Assembly (NCBI GenBank): GCA_037127315.1
Contig: JBBBDQ010001611.1
Location: 1,822,001-1,886,000, forward strand
Reading direction: 5' to 3'
Source of the DNA: Ascarosepion bandense
Lineage: Eukaryota > Mollusca > Cephalopoda > Sepiida > Sepiidae
DNA: 64,000 bases
The position numbers and the translations under genes were made by a program. Positions 53,625-64,000 of this stretch are shown here, one piece after another. A model generated the notes under the pieces. It was not told where the DNA came from and made no database searches. It saw only the letters and a program-made list of their open reading frames with translations. Every line of letters starts with the position of its first letter. The stretch's first letter is position 1.

Positions 53625-54040
53625 TCCTGGGTATGACGCTAAACTGCATCCGGCAGCAAGACCCCTGATTAAGAGGTTGTGAGGATCATGGAACCACCTT
53701 TTAATTGCTGTTATATACAGGTCCACCCTGAACCAGAGTGGTAGCACCTGTTAGGGTCCCAGCTACGGGCAAATAATTTATTCCGCCAAACTGGAGTCAA
53801 AACTATATGAATGTACATGAATTGACTTTTATTGAAAAGGATATACATTTTTGAGAAAATTTTTTTTTACCAGCAATACATTTTGAGTACAAAAGTAGAA
53901 GACATCTAAAATAGAAATAATAATAATAATAAAATTTTCATCAAAATCTGACTGTTTTCCTTCTTACTATAACCGAACATTTAAAAAATACTTTAAAACA
54001 CTAACTTTTTGGTATTAAATAACCAGCAGAGGTTGATCTG
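53625..54040 (-). repeat. dispersed repeat G, copy 2 (inverted)
   Basis: Reverse complement of 31615-32145: 'aagaggttgtgaggatcatg', 'ccagagtggtagcacctgtt', 'aagtagaagacatctaaaat' and 'aaaataaccagc'-like end. There are internal indels, including an (AAT)n at 53922. Confidence 0.7.
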
Positions 54041-54985
54041 GGGTTAAACAAATCTAAAACTTTATTTCTGCCTTCCTTTCTGCTGTCAATTTTCTTTTCT
54101 TCACATCTTGTTTTATTTTTATTCTTTTCCATAATTTTTCATTTTTTTTTTTTTTTTGATTTACAATTAATTATTTAATTTTAAATTTCGACTTGACTTT
54201 TTTAAACATCATCTGGTTTGAAAGTCCTGATAAAAGTCTTGAAGCTGATTTTCATCAGATAACTTATGTGGACCGACGAACGAATGGTAGAAGCGATTAT
54301 ATTTTCAGCTGACAGCGAAACGATGTTTGAATATTCAGTAGCCTCCACTGATTTCAATATCAATGCGCCATTTACTTCGATCTGACTTTCTTTGCAATGT
54401 CAGCAATAATGAAGAGTAATCACTGATTTAATTCTGCTCGAACATTATCTATTGTTTAGTGTCACACACAATAAAGTGCATAATCAGACTACAAAAATAG
54501 TTACATTTAATATGACATCTTCTCCTTTGAATTAAAATACAAAATACAGAGATATTCAAAATACATATTTAGTTAGCCTTATTCTTTTTAACTATTCTTT
54601 ATATAGTTCATAGAACGTTTCGAAACACTTCTCCAGTCTTCATCAGAACAAAAGGAGGCGGAATAAGATAACGTTTTCTCCTTTTCTGAATGATTCTGAT
54701 GAATACTGACGAACAATGGTAATGACAATAATAATACTAGCGGTTGCCCTACAAGGAAACATTTGACATTCTTTAACCTAGCAGCTAGCACAGAGAAGTA
54801 AGGTTAGGTTTTAAGTCTAATGACTCAATAACGTTTTGTCTAACGGTACAATGTGATTGTAGATAAATGCTTTAATTTGTATAACAGACGATCATGAGTT
54901 TAATGACTGAATGGCACTGCCCCAGTATGAGAAAAGAAAGTGATATCTTACGGTTTGATACAAAATGACGAATGAAACGAAGTAA
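54041..54985. other. unassigned sequence
   Basis: No gene recognised. The minus strand at 54617-54646 reads CTGATGA, then AGAC...GTTT (a possible 4-bp stem), then CGAAAC: another hammerhead-like core without proof of the remaining helices. Confidence 0.45.
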
Positions 54986-55245
54986 AATTTTCTCAAGCAA
55001 TGAAGAGTGAAATAATATAATAGATTCGAAATTCATAAATTCTCAGCACTGTCAAAGTGTCCCATTGAAATGTCAAAGGTCCCTTCTTTCTTCATTCATG
55101 CGTCTTCATTGTCGGATACTAATGATTTTCAGGAGTATTTCATTAATTTTATTTCGTTTTCGTTAATTTTTATTTGATTTGAGGCTTAGGAGATGGCCTT
55201 ATCTAGCATGCGTTCTCTTATAAAAGGGTAAAATTTTTCGATGTT
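54986..55245 (-). pseudogene. Penelope-like element P3, reverse-transcriptase fragment (second piece)
   Basis: The minus strand encodes, with frameshifts, an 'ENEIKLMKYS'-like segment, then 'DNEDAWMKKEGTFDISMG' and 'HFDSAE'. This is the palm region between motifs A and B of a PLE reverse transcriptase, where known members have FDV.MGS.DGAE. It overlaps in content with the piece at 55945-56760, so the two are either two elements or one element with a duplication. Confidence 0.6.
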
Positions 55246-55369
55246 TCGTGAAGGCATCATTACTTCTCAGGTTTTTTTTTCAATCGGTAGATTGAAAAGA
55301 TGCCCTGACTATTGTCAGTTAAGTGACAAACTTCTCCACATTAATTTTATATGTATATACATATATACA

Positions 55370-55620
55370 GTCAGTCAGTTAAGTGTCATACGTGAAACAC
55401 GCTTGGGCGATCATGTCTCGAAAGAGACGTGACTGACTGGGCAGAAGATTATCCCGCAGTAAGTTGCCATTGCTTTCTATGGTAGATTGGTTGCCAGGCA
55501 AGGCTATAGAACCCAATCTGTCCTGTTATTTAACCCATAACTGAAAGGAAGAGACCTTTCCCAAGGGTCTTTGCGCGTAAGTGAATGCAATGAATTAAAT
55601 TGGAATTTGAACTTGAATAT
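55370..55620 (-). repeat. SINE family S, copy 7
   Basis: Starts 'gtcagttaagtgtcatacgt', with the hairpin in 'gatcatgtctcgaaagagac', 'ggctatagaacccaatctgt' and 'tttgcgcgtaagtgaatgca'. It ends at the position of box B ('tggaatttgaacttg'), so the tRNA head is missing. Confidence 0.85.
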
Positions 55621-55622
55621 AT

Positions 55623-55835
55623 ACACTACCGGCCATAATTATTAGGCCATCCAAGTTTTTTAAAAAATGATGGATTTCATACTATTTTTAGTATTTATTG
55701 CCAAGTGGATAATTCTAAATGAAAATAGCATGGTTCTTTTGTTATTATTACTTAGCAGAATTTTACAAGGCAAGGAAGCAAAGATGAACTCGTCCAAATC
55801 ACCCCAAATTTTCTTCATTCTTCTGTATGCGGTCA
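55623..55835 (+). mobile_element. MITE M, left-half copy
   Basis: Begins ACACTACCGGCCATAATTAT and follows M1 through 'tttattgccaagtggataat' and 'aatcaccccaaattttcttc', then diverges. It is inserted right next to SINE copy 7 and between the two P3 fragments. Confidence 0.7.
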
Positions 55836-55944
55836 GACTAGGAGGTTCTCTTGCTAGATGGTTCCACACTGTAGTTTTTCTTCTTTTTTTTTTTGTTTTT
55901 TTTGGTATTTTCAATTTAACCATGCCTCAAGAGTTATCCGTAGA

Positions 55945-56760
55945 GCTCAAATTCAAATGGCCCCTTCTTTCTTTATTCATGCGTCTTGATTGTCGAATAC
56001 TAATGATTTTCGGGTGTATTTAATGATTTTTATTTCGTTTCTGTGGATTTTTATTTGTTTTGGGGTTAAGGAGATGTTTTTGTCTATCATGTGTTCTGTT
56101 AGAAAAGGTAGAATTCTTTTATATCAAGTTGCATAAATTGGCAGTTATGTTTGTTTTTTAGGTTGCAAAAGCTGTTTGTAGTATTTTTTTGTTTTTTCAC
56201 TGAACTAATCTTATATTCTTCCTTAGATCTGAATTAATGATTTCTAGTAATGTTTTAGTTATTTCATTGTTCACTTTTGGTTGTGTTTATGAGTCTACGT
56301 GTTGGATTTGTTCTGAGATTAACATTCCATCGTCCCGGGTCTAATTTTTTTTTTTTTTGGGGGGGGGGGGCGATTGTTTTAGCTTCCTTATCAATATAGT
56401 GTTCTCTTGATTTTGGTGCTTTTTTGTATGTTTTAGTTATATTGTCCTTGAGTAATTTGTTTTGTTTGGTGGTGGACTTTGATTTTAGAAATTTCTAGTT
56501 TTGTCTGCCGCGAGAAATACGTTAGTTGATGTATTTATTTTTGTTATATCTTCTTTTAGCTTTTCTTTCTTTTTTCAGTCATCTTCCTGTTTATGGAATT
56601 TTATGTTTCTTACCATGTTAGTCAAGTTTTTCCGAAGTCGTCTGGTTCTTTATTTTGCCGACGACAATTTTAAGCTGTATTTTCCTTGAGTGTATTATTT
56701 GTGTTCAATTTCATGGTTTAAAAAGAAATTTGTTTTCCACCTCATTTTTTTTATGAAACT
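55945..56760 (-). pseudogene. Penelope-like element P3, reverse transcriptase fossil
   Basis: Reading the minus strand from 56760: 'VFLAADKTRNF', 'NKLLKDNITKTYKKA' and a poly-C slip near 56360. Then 'NPTRRLINTTKSE' (compare RLINP.K in PLE reverse transcriptases), 'FMQLDIKEFYLF' (motif A with its aspartate) and a block equivalent to 'IIK.TRKSL.FDNQDAW'. This order (DKT.N, RLIN, DIKEFYPSI) is specific to PLE-type RTs. Numerous frameshifts and stops show it is inactive. Motifs B and C are not in this piece. Confidence 0.7.
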
Positions 56761-57689
56761 TTCTATTTTTTTAATAATGTTCGCTTCTATTTGGATGGTG
56801 ATGAGGTGGGTATGTCTTTTAGAGAGTAGTCGAGGCTAAACGTTTCTATGTCCATGATGGGTTATAAAGAAAGTGCTCGACGGTTTATCAGAAGCTAAAT
56901 ATGATAAAATATAGTTAAAAGGTATATCCTATATGTGGGTTAAAGTTTTAAAATACATTTTCAGCAGATTTAACTTGATGATAAAAGTATTTAATAAATG
57001 TTATTTTTACTTTTGTAGAATCATTTATTCGCTGATTTGTTTCGGTTTAATCGAGAAGAAAGTTTAATTATTAAATCCAACATAAAAAGAGACAGATACA
57101 GAAGCAATTTTATGAATTAAAAGGTAAAAGTAACTCCGACAAACATCTTTATCTGTAACATCAATCAATCGTTCTTGATTTTATTTGTATTTCGATTAGT
57201 ATACAAATAATGCTGAAAATATAATACATTTTTCAGTATTGTGGTTTTAAACAGCAGACGTTGTATATGGCGAGAATCCTCGTTACCTCGTATTGGCTGA
57301 CGAGATTGTTTGCCTATATAATGTTTCAGAATCCTTGATTACTTTTTCTGTACTAGAAAAAGCTAATTTAAGTTTGTCGAATAGAAAAAGTCAATTCTAC
57401 GTCATTTTTTCACAAAATGGAGACATTTATTTCTGCTGGTAAATAAGTTTCGATAACATCTGCCAAAAAAGATACGGCCAGTTAAAAATATCGGCGCTCA
57501 TGAAGAAAAATCATTTTTTTAAATGTCTCCAAAACTTTGCAATGAATCAAGAATTAGCATTTGTAGAAAATAAATTATCTAGGTAAAGATCAGCACTAAA
57601 ATTGGCCAGCAGATATTCATAGAATGAAAAATGAAATAAAACTATTGACAAGTAAATTATATTAACTTAAGATGCTTCAGTCAGGCAAT
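56761..57689. other. unassigned sequence
   Basis: No recognised features. Confidence 0.5.
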
Positions 57690-57915
57690 TAAATGCTATG
57701 TCTTGACAAATCATTTCTTGGCATTAAACAGGTTACCAACCAATGCTGTACAAACCGGTCTGCCCTGCTATTTAATCGATAAATAGAGAAAGGAAAGCTG
57801 AGTTCATACTTTTTTTAAAGATATTTGTGCGAAAGTGAATCTAACAAACGCGATTTGAACTCGAACTCAGCCCTCTCATTTAAAATTCCGAGCAGTTATC
57901 CATTACACAACACCG
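57690..57915 (-). repeat. SINE family S, copy 8 (old)
   Basis: 'aggttaccaaccaatgctgt', 'ctgccctgctatttaatcga' and the head remnant 'actcgaactcagccctctca' to 'ttatccattacacaacaccg' align with the family at low identity. It is the most diverged copy. Confidence 0.6.
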
Positions 57916-59325
57916 TACATCGGTCTGATTAGCTGTCGTTTATAATATGTTGCGGAGTCTGGCACAGTGCCGTAAGTATAGAGTACTCAGAGAGGCGCGA
58001 AACTCTTCTCAGTAGTAATGGTTAGCTTGTTTATCTTGCTAGCTGTTTATCTTGCTATCCAAAGTCGAGACGTCCGGTGGGTTAAATATGTGAGTATTTT
58101 TCGAGCTGGGAGTTTCTGTTCCAGTTAATTAAGAACCAGAATTTCGAATGCTGATTTCAAGATAGGTGTTATGGTCCCGCATCTACATTGGAATGAACTT
58201 TTCTACCTTCGGAAATAATAACCTGCGTAACTGCCTTGAAGAGGCAATCGAAACGCAGTTACTTAGCTAGGGTTTGTATGGTCATCGGCCGGTTTTTATT
58301 TCTGTCCCTACTTTCTTTGTTTAATTCTCACTCCCTTCCCTCTGTTCAGGTGACCAGATATGTCGGTTCTTTAGTAGGTGCGGGTTTCGTATTTCGGGTG
58401 TGATTTTTGTATTTGTTTTTGGATGCGTGTATGTTTGTGTGAGTGCTTGGATGAATGATTGGTTCTTATATTTATAGTCTCGCATCGATTTTGTCCAGTT
58501 AACGGATAGATCTATCACAGGGAGATTGAGAGATCTAGAAATCCTCCACCAGAAGTCTACTACCATTGAATACGCCTATGTCTCACGATACTGCATACGA
58601 CGATTACGTCTATGTACTAGATTGACCTACTCGGTTCCATTTGTCTTAACCACTTAACAACCTCGTGTTGATATATATTCCTTTCCGGGACATATCACGA
58701 ACAAAAACAGTTTTATAGAGGAAAAAAAGCTGTCAAAGTCCATGAGAGTTTTAAGCTATAATTTGTGATCGGCGTTAATTATGATAACACAAAAGAGGAA
58801 CCTTATGGATAAAGATTTTTTCAAGATGTATTAACAAAATTGTTTCGTGGATTTCTACTTTCACCTATTAGGACAATTTGTCGTTTGTGTATAACGTGGA
58901 CAAGACCAAGAAAAGTGGATAGCACAGAAACATGTTTTTCAATAAATCCTTCTATTTGTGTACGTCTTTGCATGTACAGTCTTACGGTTGGCATTATTTC
59001 AAACTCGTAATGGTTTGTATTTGTAATTCTAATTACACTACCTACATATCAATGGTTTTATTTTTTTTTCTTCTGTTAGCCGCGCTCAATCATAAAAATA
59101 AACAAATCGTAAGTGCCAAGTATAAAACGAGGGATGGTGACCCTTTGGATCAACCATGAAGAAGTTAAACGGCCTTTCGTTTACTATATACAGCTCAAAT
59201 ATTCACGTTTCTGATTAAGAAAGAAAGTAAAAACCTATGCTGATGTTGCTAAAGGCTACGCAAAAAACAAATTAGTTATCGTGTAGCTTTTTTACAGCAT
59301 ATTGTCATTATTGCTATAACTTATT
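57916..59325. other. unassigned sequence
   Basis: No gene recognised. A structured segment at 58226-58265 has outer arms GTAACTGC/GCAGTTAC and an inner hairpin TGCC/GGCA. No coding frame of interest. Confidence 0.5.
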
Positions 59326-59945
59326 ATTGCGTTGTCCGGAAAATTCATGCCAATTTTTAAAGGGAAATTAAAACGCAAAATAAATTTAAGTCATTAAATA
59401 TTCATTCGACTAAATATGAACCATTTTTGCACAACATTTCTCTATAAAGATTCAGTCTTCCCAGTTTTTCGGTGGTTACTTGGCAAAGAACTCATTAAGG
59501 TAGCTTTTTATGTAATCCACAGAATTCAAATTTTCAGCATATAGATTATTTTGCAAGAACCTGAATAAATAAAAATCCCAAAGAAGCTTTGTTTGGGGAA
59601 TATGGCGGGTAGGGTACTACAAATATGTCACAACAATTTTTGCCGGATCGACAAAGAAACGTGAGGAAAACAATACTTTCCTCTTCGATAATTCTAGGCG
59701 TTTTTCATTAAATGCTATCTTTAATTCATCCGATTGCGATCAACACTTTTCAGAATCAATTGATTGGTTACTAGTACAGGATTTCTTTCCAATCCCATTA
59801 GATGTATAGCATGACTTTCGTAGGATAAAGACTTGTTTTGTGGGTGGCTAACGTTGGGTCATGTTATTTAAAACAGGATCTTTTTTTGCTGACGATTGTT
59901 ATAAAAGATCCATTTCTCCTAATTTGCTTCGGGGTTTTGTGAGGA
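59326..59945 (-). pseudogene. mariner-like transposase fossil T3
   Basis: The minus strand carries 'WILYNNRQQKK' (catalytic-core entry), a 'HAIHLMGLERNP'-like block, 'EKRLELSKRKVLFS'-like sequence, then 'PYPPYSPNKASLGFLFIQVL' and a C-terminus resembling 'LNEFFAK..PKNW'. In mariner the third catalytic aspartate lies in the (P)YSPD block; here it reads YSPN. Frameshifts are common. The left end 'ttattgcgttgtccggaaaa' (59328) looks like a mariner terminal repeat. The opposite end is truncated at 59945 where LINE L6 material begins. Confidence 0.7.
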
Positions 59946-59949
59946 AGGC

Positions 59950-62220
59950 GGAATGTTAGCGACCCGTTATGACAAAAAAGTCCTACAGAAAGGGTGGAAT
60001 AATTCTTTAAGAGCCAACGCCCAACTAACTAGAGGCAGTGTTACCGTGGATAACGCAGCGGAAAACCACTCTACTATTACTCTGAAGAAAATCCATGATC
60101 TTTACAAATCAATATATAAAATCAAACGATGTGAAAGGGGTTAAGTCCAAAGGAGTTAACTCCTCACCAGTTAAGGATTGACATGGCAAACTGTTAGCGA
60201 CTGTTAGCGAAAACGGCGTGAAGGGAACACAATTCTTCGGGGCTGGTGCCTCGCTCGGAAAGGAACGGGACCGTTATCCTGCGACAGTTCGCACCAAACA
60301 AAAAATTTCTCTCGTGACATAGAACGTCATAACGCTGAACAACTGTGGACAACCGGAAAATGTCAAGAAAGAGGTGAGCAGATTGAATAACAATATTCTA
60401 AGAATATGAGACACGAGGTGGCCAAGCAACAAAGATTTCGTCAGTGACAACGAGAGGACCATAAAGGCAGGCGGTAAAAATAATGAAAAGGAAGACTGGA
60501 CCCAGACATAAAGAACTGCATTTACGTGTACTGCTAGTTATCCGAAATAGTCCTCGTGGTCAAACTGAAGGAAACCCCTTCAATATTGTGGTTATAGAAG
60601 TGTATGCATGAACAACACAAAATAAAGGAGAAAATATAATCATTCTACTCCATACTGGACATCGCCAAAGCTCAATGTAAATCACAAGAAATTAGATTCA
60701 TCATGGGAGACTTGAATGCCAATGTAGGTAAGAAGAGGGAAGGTAAAACATTTGGCAACTTGGGACAAGGAAACCACAATGGCAACGTTTTACCTATCAC
60801 TGTCCATAGGTACGTACATAACACTAAGGATGAAACTTGGAAGCAGAAAGACGCTTGGTACAACACCCAGACTGCAATACAAGAGAATCGGGAATGACCT
60901 GAAACTGCATCAAGAATATCTGGACATATACGAGGGGCAAATTTGAAGCAAAACTCGAAATGAGATGCACTAAAAGAAAGCGTTAGCGACATTGGCAGAC
61001 GACATGATCTCAAAGAAAAACACAGATGAGATTCTCGAAATGGCGCAAAACAGACAGAAAATACAGAAGACTACACAAGGGAAATAAGAAGCAAATGAAG
61101 ACAGGAATGGCTCAAAGATGAATGTGCAGAAAAAACTGAGCACGACTAACAAAAGAGACATGCATAAAAATAAATAAGAAAACAAACAAAAAACGACATG
61201 ACCCTCAACAGGATGTATAAAATCCAAGGATGGAATGCTTATATTAGATAAAGAGGAAATACTTTCTGCAAAGGGAAGAATATATAGATGATCTCTTCCA
61301 CGACAATAGAGAGCTACCGACAATATTCAGAAATACCGTTTGGACCGGAAATATTAATGTCCGAAATGGAAGCTGCACTGGCTAAATTGAATGAAAACAG
61401 ATCGGAAATTTCAGACGGCATTGGAAAAGAGATGCTGACAGACTTGGACGATTTTGGAGGAGACAAAATCAAAGAAATAATAAATGAAACTTAGAATAGC
61501 GGCAATATCTCAGAAGACCTAAGCAGATCAATTTTCATAGCACTGTATGAGAAGCCAGGTGTAAACGAATGTGAACTCCTTCAAACAATCAGCTTAATGA
61601 GTCATGTAACAAAACTCATCATCCGAATTCTGATGAACAGAACTTTCAGTAGATTCAGACGAGAAATAGGTCAAGAAAACTGCGGTTTCGTCAAGGACAC
61701 GGGAACAAGTAAGGTGATATTTATGCTTAGCATATTATCAGAAAGTGCAATACAAATGCAAAAGAGTGTGTACTTGTATTTCATAGAATAAGATATTCGA
61801 CAATGTACGCCACAAAGAACTGTTCGAGACTCTCGGCTCCCTAGACCTATTCGGGAAAGACATTAAAGTAATCAAGAACCTGTATTCGCAGTAAACTGCT
61901 TGTATACAGACATTAAACAAGTTAAGCAGATACACAAAGATAGAAAAGGGTGTAAGATAAGGATATGTCTTCTCACCAGATCTATTCTACCCATACAGTG
62001 AGACAGTACCAAGAGCCTTAGAATCTTTTTTATGATTCGTCATTGGCGGTTGCAATCTGAACAATATAAGATACGCAGATGATACTGTACTGATAGCCGA
62101 CATGAAAAGGAAACAAAACCTCCTACAGGAAGTAGTTAAAAAGAGCGGAAAGAAAGAACTACATATAAACTACAAAACTGAATGAATGGTTATCAGTAAA
62201 AAGAGGAGCCCAAAATAGTT
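59950..62220 (+). pseudogene. RTE-like LINE, longest copy: endonuclease and RT (L6)
   Basis: The copy starts with probable 5' UTR (about 59950-60300). It continues with an APE-type endonuclease remnant: 'NVKKEVSRLNNNILRI', 'TRWPSNKDFVSDNE' and 'FIMGDLNANVGKKREGKTF' (the D-L-N motif at about 60700). The reverse transcriptase follows: 'FGPEILMSEMEAALAKLN', 'ENCGFVKDTGTSKVIFMLS', a decayed motif A (stop at 61790), 'RYTKIEKGVR' then 'FSPDLFY', and 'IRYADDTVLIAD' with YADD intact (about 62069-62104). Frequent stops and frameshifts show it is inactive. At 62221 the ORF passes into the 70-bp satellite, so the C-terminus seen in L1-L5 is not reached in this window. Confidence 0.85.
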
Positions 62221-64000
62221 ACTAGAGGTCAGTGATACTAAAATAAAGCAGGTAGAGAAATTTAAATACCTGGGAACTGTCCTAATAGTAAGTAGAAGTT
62301 AGTGATACTAAAATAAAGCAGGTAGAGAAATTTAAATACCTGGGAACTGTCCTAATAGTAACTAGAAGTTAGTGATACTAAAATCAAGCAGGTAGAGAAA
62401 TTTAAATACCTGGGAACTGTCCTAATAGTAAGTAGAAGTTAGTGATACTAAAATAAAGCAGGTAGAGAAATTTAAATACCTAGGAACTGTCCTAATAGTA
62501 ACTAGAAGTTAGTGATACTAAAATAAAGCAGGTAGAGAAATTTAAATACCTGGGAACTGACCTAATAGTAACTAGAAGTTAGTGATACTAAAATAAAGCA
62601 GGTAGAGAAATTTAAATACCTGGGAACTGACCTAATAGTAACTAGAAGTTAGTGATACTAAAATAAAGCAGGTAGAGAAATTTAAATACCTGGGAACTGT
62701 CCTAATAGTAACTAGAAGTTAGTGGTACTAAAATAAAGCAGGTAAAGAGAGAAATTTAAATACCTGGGAACTGACCTAATAGTAACTAGAAGTTAGTGAT
62801 ACTAAAATAAAGCAGGTAGAGAAATTTAAATACCTGGGAACTGTCCTAATAGTAACTAGAAGTTAGTGGTACTAAAATAAAGCAAGTAGAGAAATTTAAA
62901 TACCTGGGAACTGACCTAATAGTAACTAGAAGTTAGTGATACTAAAATAAAGCAGGTAGAGAAATTTAAATACCTGGGAACTGACCTAATAGTAACTAGA
63001 AGTTAGTGATACTAAAATAAAGCAGGTAGAGAAATTTAAATACCTGGGAACTGTCCTAATAGTAACTAGAAGTTAGTGGTACTAAAATAAAGCAAGTAGA
63101 GAAATTTAAATACCTGGGAACTGACCTAATAGTAACTAGAAGTTAGTGATACTAAAATAAAGCAGGTAGATAAATTTAAATACCTGGGAACTGACCTAAT
63201 AGTAACTAGAAGTTAGTGATACTAAAATAAAGCAGGTAGAGAAATTGAAATACCTGGGAACTGACCTAATAGTAACTAGAAGTTAGTGGTACTAAAATAA
63301 AGCAGGTAGAGAAATTTAAATACCTGGGAACTGTCCTAATAGTAACCAGAAGTTAGTGATACTAAAATCAAGCAGGTAGAGAAATTTAAATACCTGGGAA
63401 CTGACCTAATAGTAACTAGAAGTTAGTGATACTAAAATAAAGCAGGTAGAGAAATTTAAATACCTGGGAACTGTCCTAATATTAACTAGAAGTTAGTGAT
63501 ACTAAAATAAAGCAGGTAGAGAAATTTAAATACCTGGGAACTGTCCTAATAGTAACCAGAAGTTAGTGATACTAAAATAAAGCAGGTAGAGAAATTTAAA
63601 TACCTGGGAACTGACCTAATAGTAACCAGAAGTTAGTGATACTAAAATAAAGCAGGTAGAGAAATTTAAATACCTGGGAACTGTCCTAATAGTAACTAGA
63701 AGTTAGTGGTACTAAAATAAATCAAGTAGAGAAATTTAAATACCTAGGAATGACCTAATAGTAACTAGAAGTTAGTGATACTAAAATAAAAAGCAGGTAG
63801 AGAAATTTAAATACCTGGGAACTGTCCTAATAGTAACTAGAAGTTAGTGGTACTAAAATAAAGCAAGTAGAGAATTTAAATACCTGGGAACTGTCCTAAT
63901 AGTAACCAGAAGTTAGTGATACTAAAATAAAGCAGGTAGAATTTAAATACCTGGGAACTGACCTAATAGTAACTAGAAGTTAGTGATACTAAAATAAAGC
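62221..64000 (+). repeat. 70-bp tandem satellite derived from the LINE RT ORF
   Basis: At least 25 head-to-tail units of 70 bp run to the window edge. Each contains 'gatactaaaataaagcagg', 'tagagaaatttaaatacctg' and 'ggaactgtcctaatagtaac'. The core is the LINE coding segment 'DTKIKQVEKFKYLGT', present once at the same place in L2 (about 10352-10400). Identity between units is very high. Variable sites are gtgAt/gtgGt, agcaGg/agcaAg, ctgTcc/ctgAcc and agtaacT/C. A 4-bp insertion occurs at about 62750 and small deletions near 63745, 63873 and 63940. Because 70 is not a multiple of three, no frame stays open across units. Confidence 0.95.

Noticed and set aside
58226..58265. Hammerhead at GTAACTGC...GCAGTTAC
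   Set aside because: Outer and inner stems pair well, but the sequence reads TTGAAGA rather than CUGANGA, and stem II and the cleavage site do not fit.
62221..64000. CRISPR array
   Set aside because: Units are contiguous 70-bp repeats without unique spacers, and the core is LINE coding sequence.

Overview
This window looks like intergenic or intronic DNA from an animal nuclear genome, most likely a cephalopod mollusc close to Octopus. I infer this from three things: very abundant (TA)n and (CA)n microsatellites, a dense mix of tRNA-derived SINEs with CR1-like, RTE-like and Penelope-like retroelements, and the lack of any operon structure. No database search was possible, so the taxon is an inference. 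I recognise no intact host protein gene. Almost every long open reading frame is either decayed transposon coding sequence or a translated microsatellite.

The window holds these repeat families. (1) RTE-like LINE, six loci: 3663-4378, 9362-10973, 17222-17425, 21150-22288, 24853-25530 (minus) and 59950-62220. The 3' ends finish in (AAG)n. (2) CR1/Jockey-like LINE 3' ends, ten loci, each ending near 'aaatgattataaaa'. (3) Penelope-like elements (PLEs) with GIY-YIG endonuclease or reverse-transcriptase remnants, in at least three families: P1 at 2475-3160, 6835-7230, 26475-26770, 37021-37440, 49855-50040 and 50568-51030; P2 at 24655-26240 and 27575-27885; P3 at 54986-55245 and 55945-56760. (4) Non-autonomous Helitrons with 5' TC and 3' CTAG ends: four with both ends (30298-31091, 39463-39990, 41656-42037, 47853-48371) and two truncated. 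(5) A tRNA-derived SINE family with eight copies. (6) A 5S-rRNA-derived SINE with two copies. (7) A second tRNA-headed short element whose 3' end folds as a hammerhead ribozyme, with three copies (27889-28106, 36705-36972, 51090-51250). (8) Mariner/Tc1-like transposase fossils at 22480-23640, 32146-32395 and 59326-59945, plus TIR-bearing MITEs at 17500-18966 and 55623-55835. (9) Possible solo LTRs. (10) Several unnamed dispersed repeats found two to four times here.

Layout: 1-13 kb is LINE, PLE and CR1 debris separated by microsatellites. 13.7-26 kb carries the second 5S SINE, the MITE cluster, a Tc1-like fossil invaded by an LTR-like insert, and a P2 tandem split by a clean LINE insertion. 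26-43 kb is dominated by Helitrons, P1 ends and two ribozyme SINEs. 43-57 kb holds CR1 tails, the third ribozyme SINE and P3 reverse-transcriptase fragments. 57-62 kb contains a mariner fossil and the longest LINE copy. From 62221 to the window end a 70-bp tandem satellite has grown out of that LINE's reverse-transcriptase ORF.

The most notable observations are the SINE carrying a hammerhead, the LINE-derived satellite with higher-order structure, the consistent endonuclease-to-N-terminus order of P1 copies, and the Helitron family with preserved termini. Long stretches between these (for example 7.2-8.9 kb, 33.4-36.1 kb, 57.9-59.3 kb) contain nothing I can identify.
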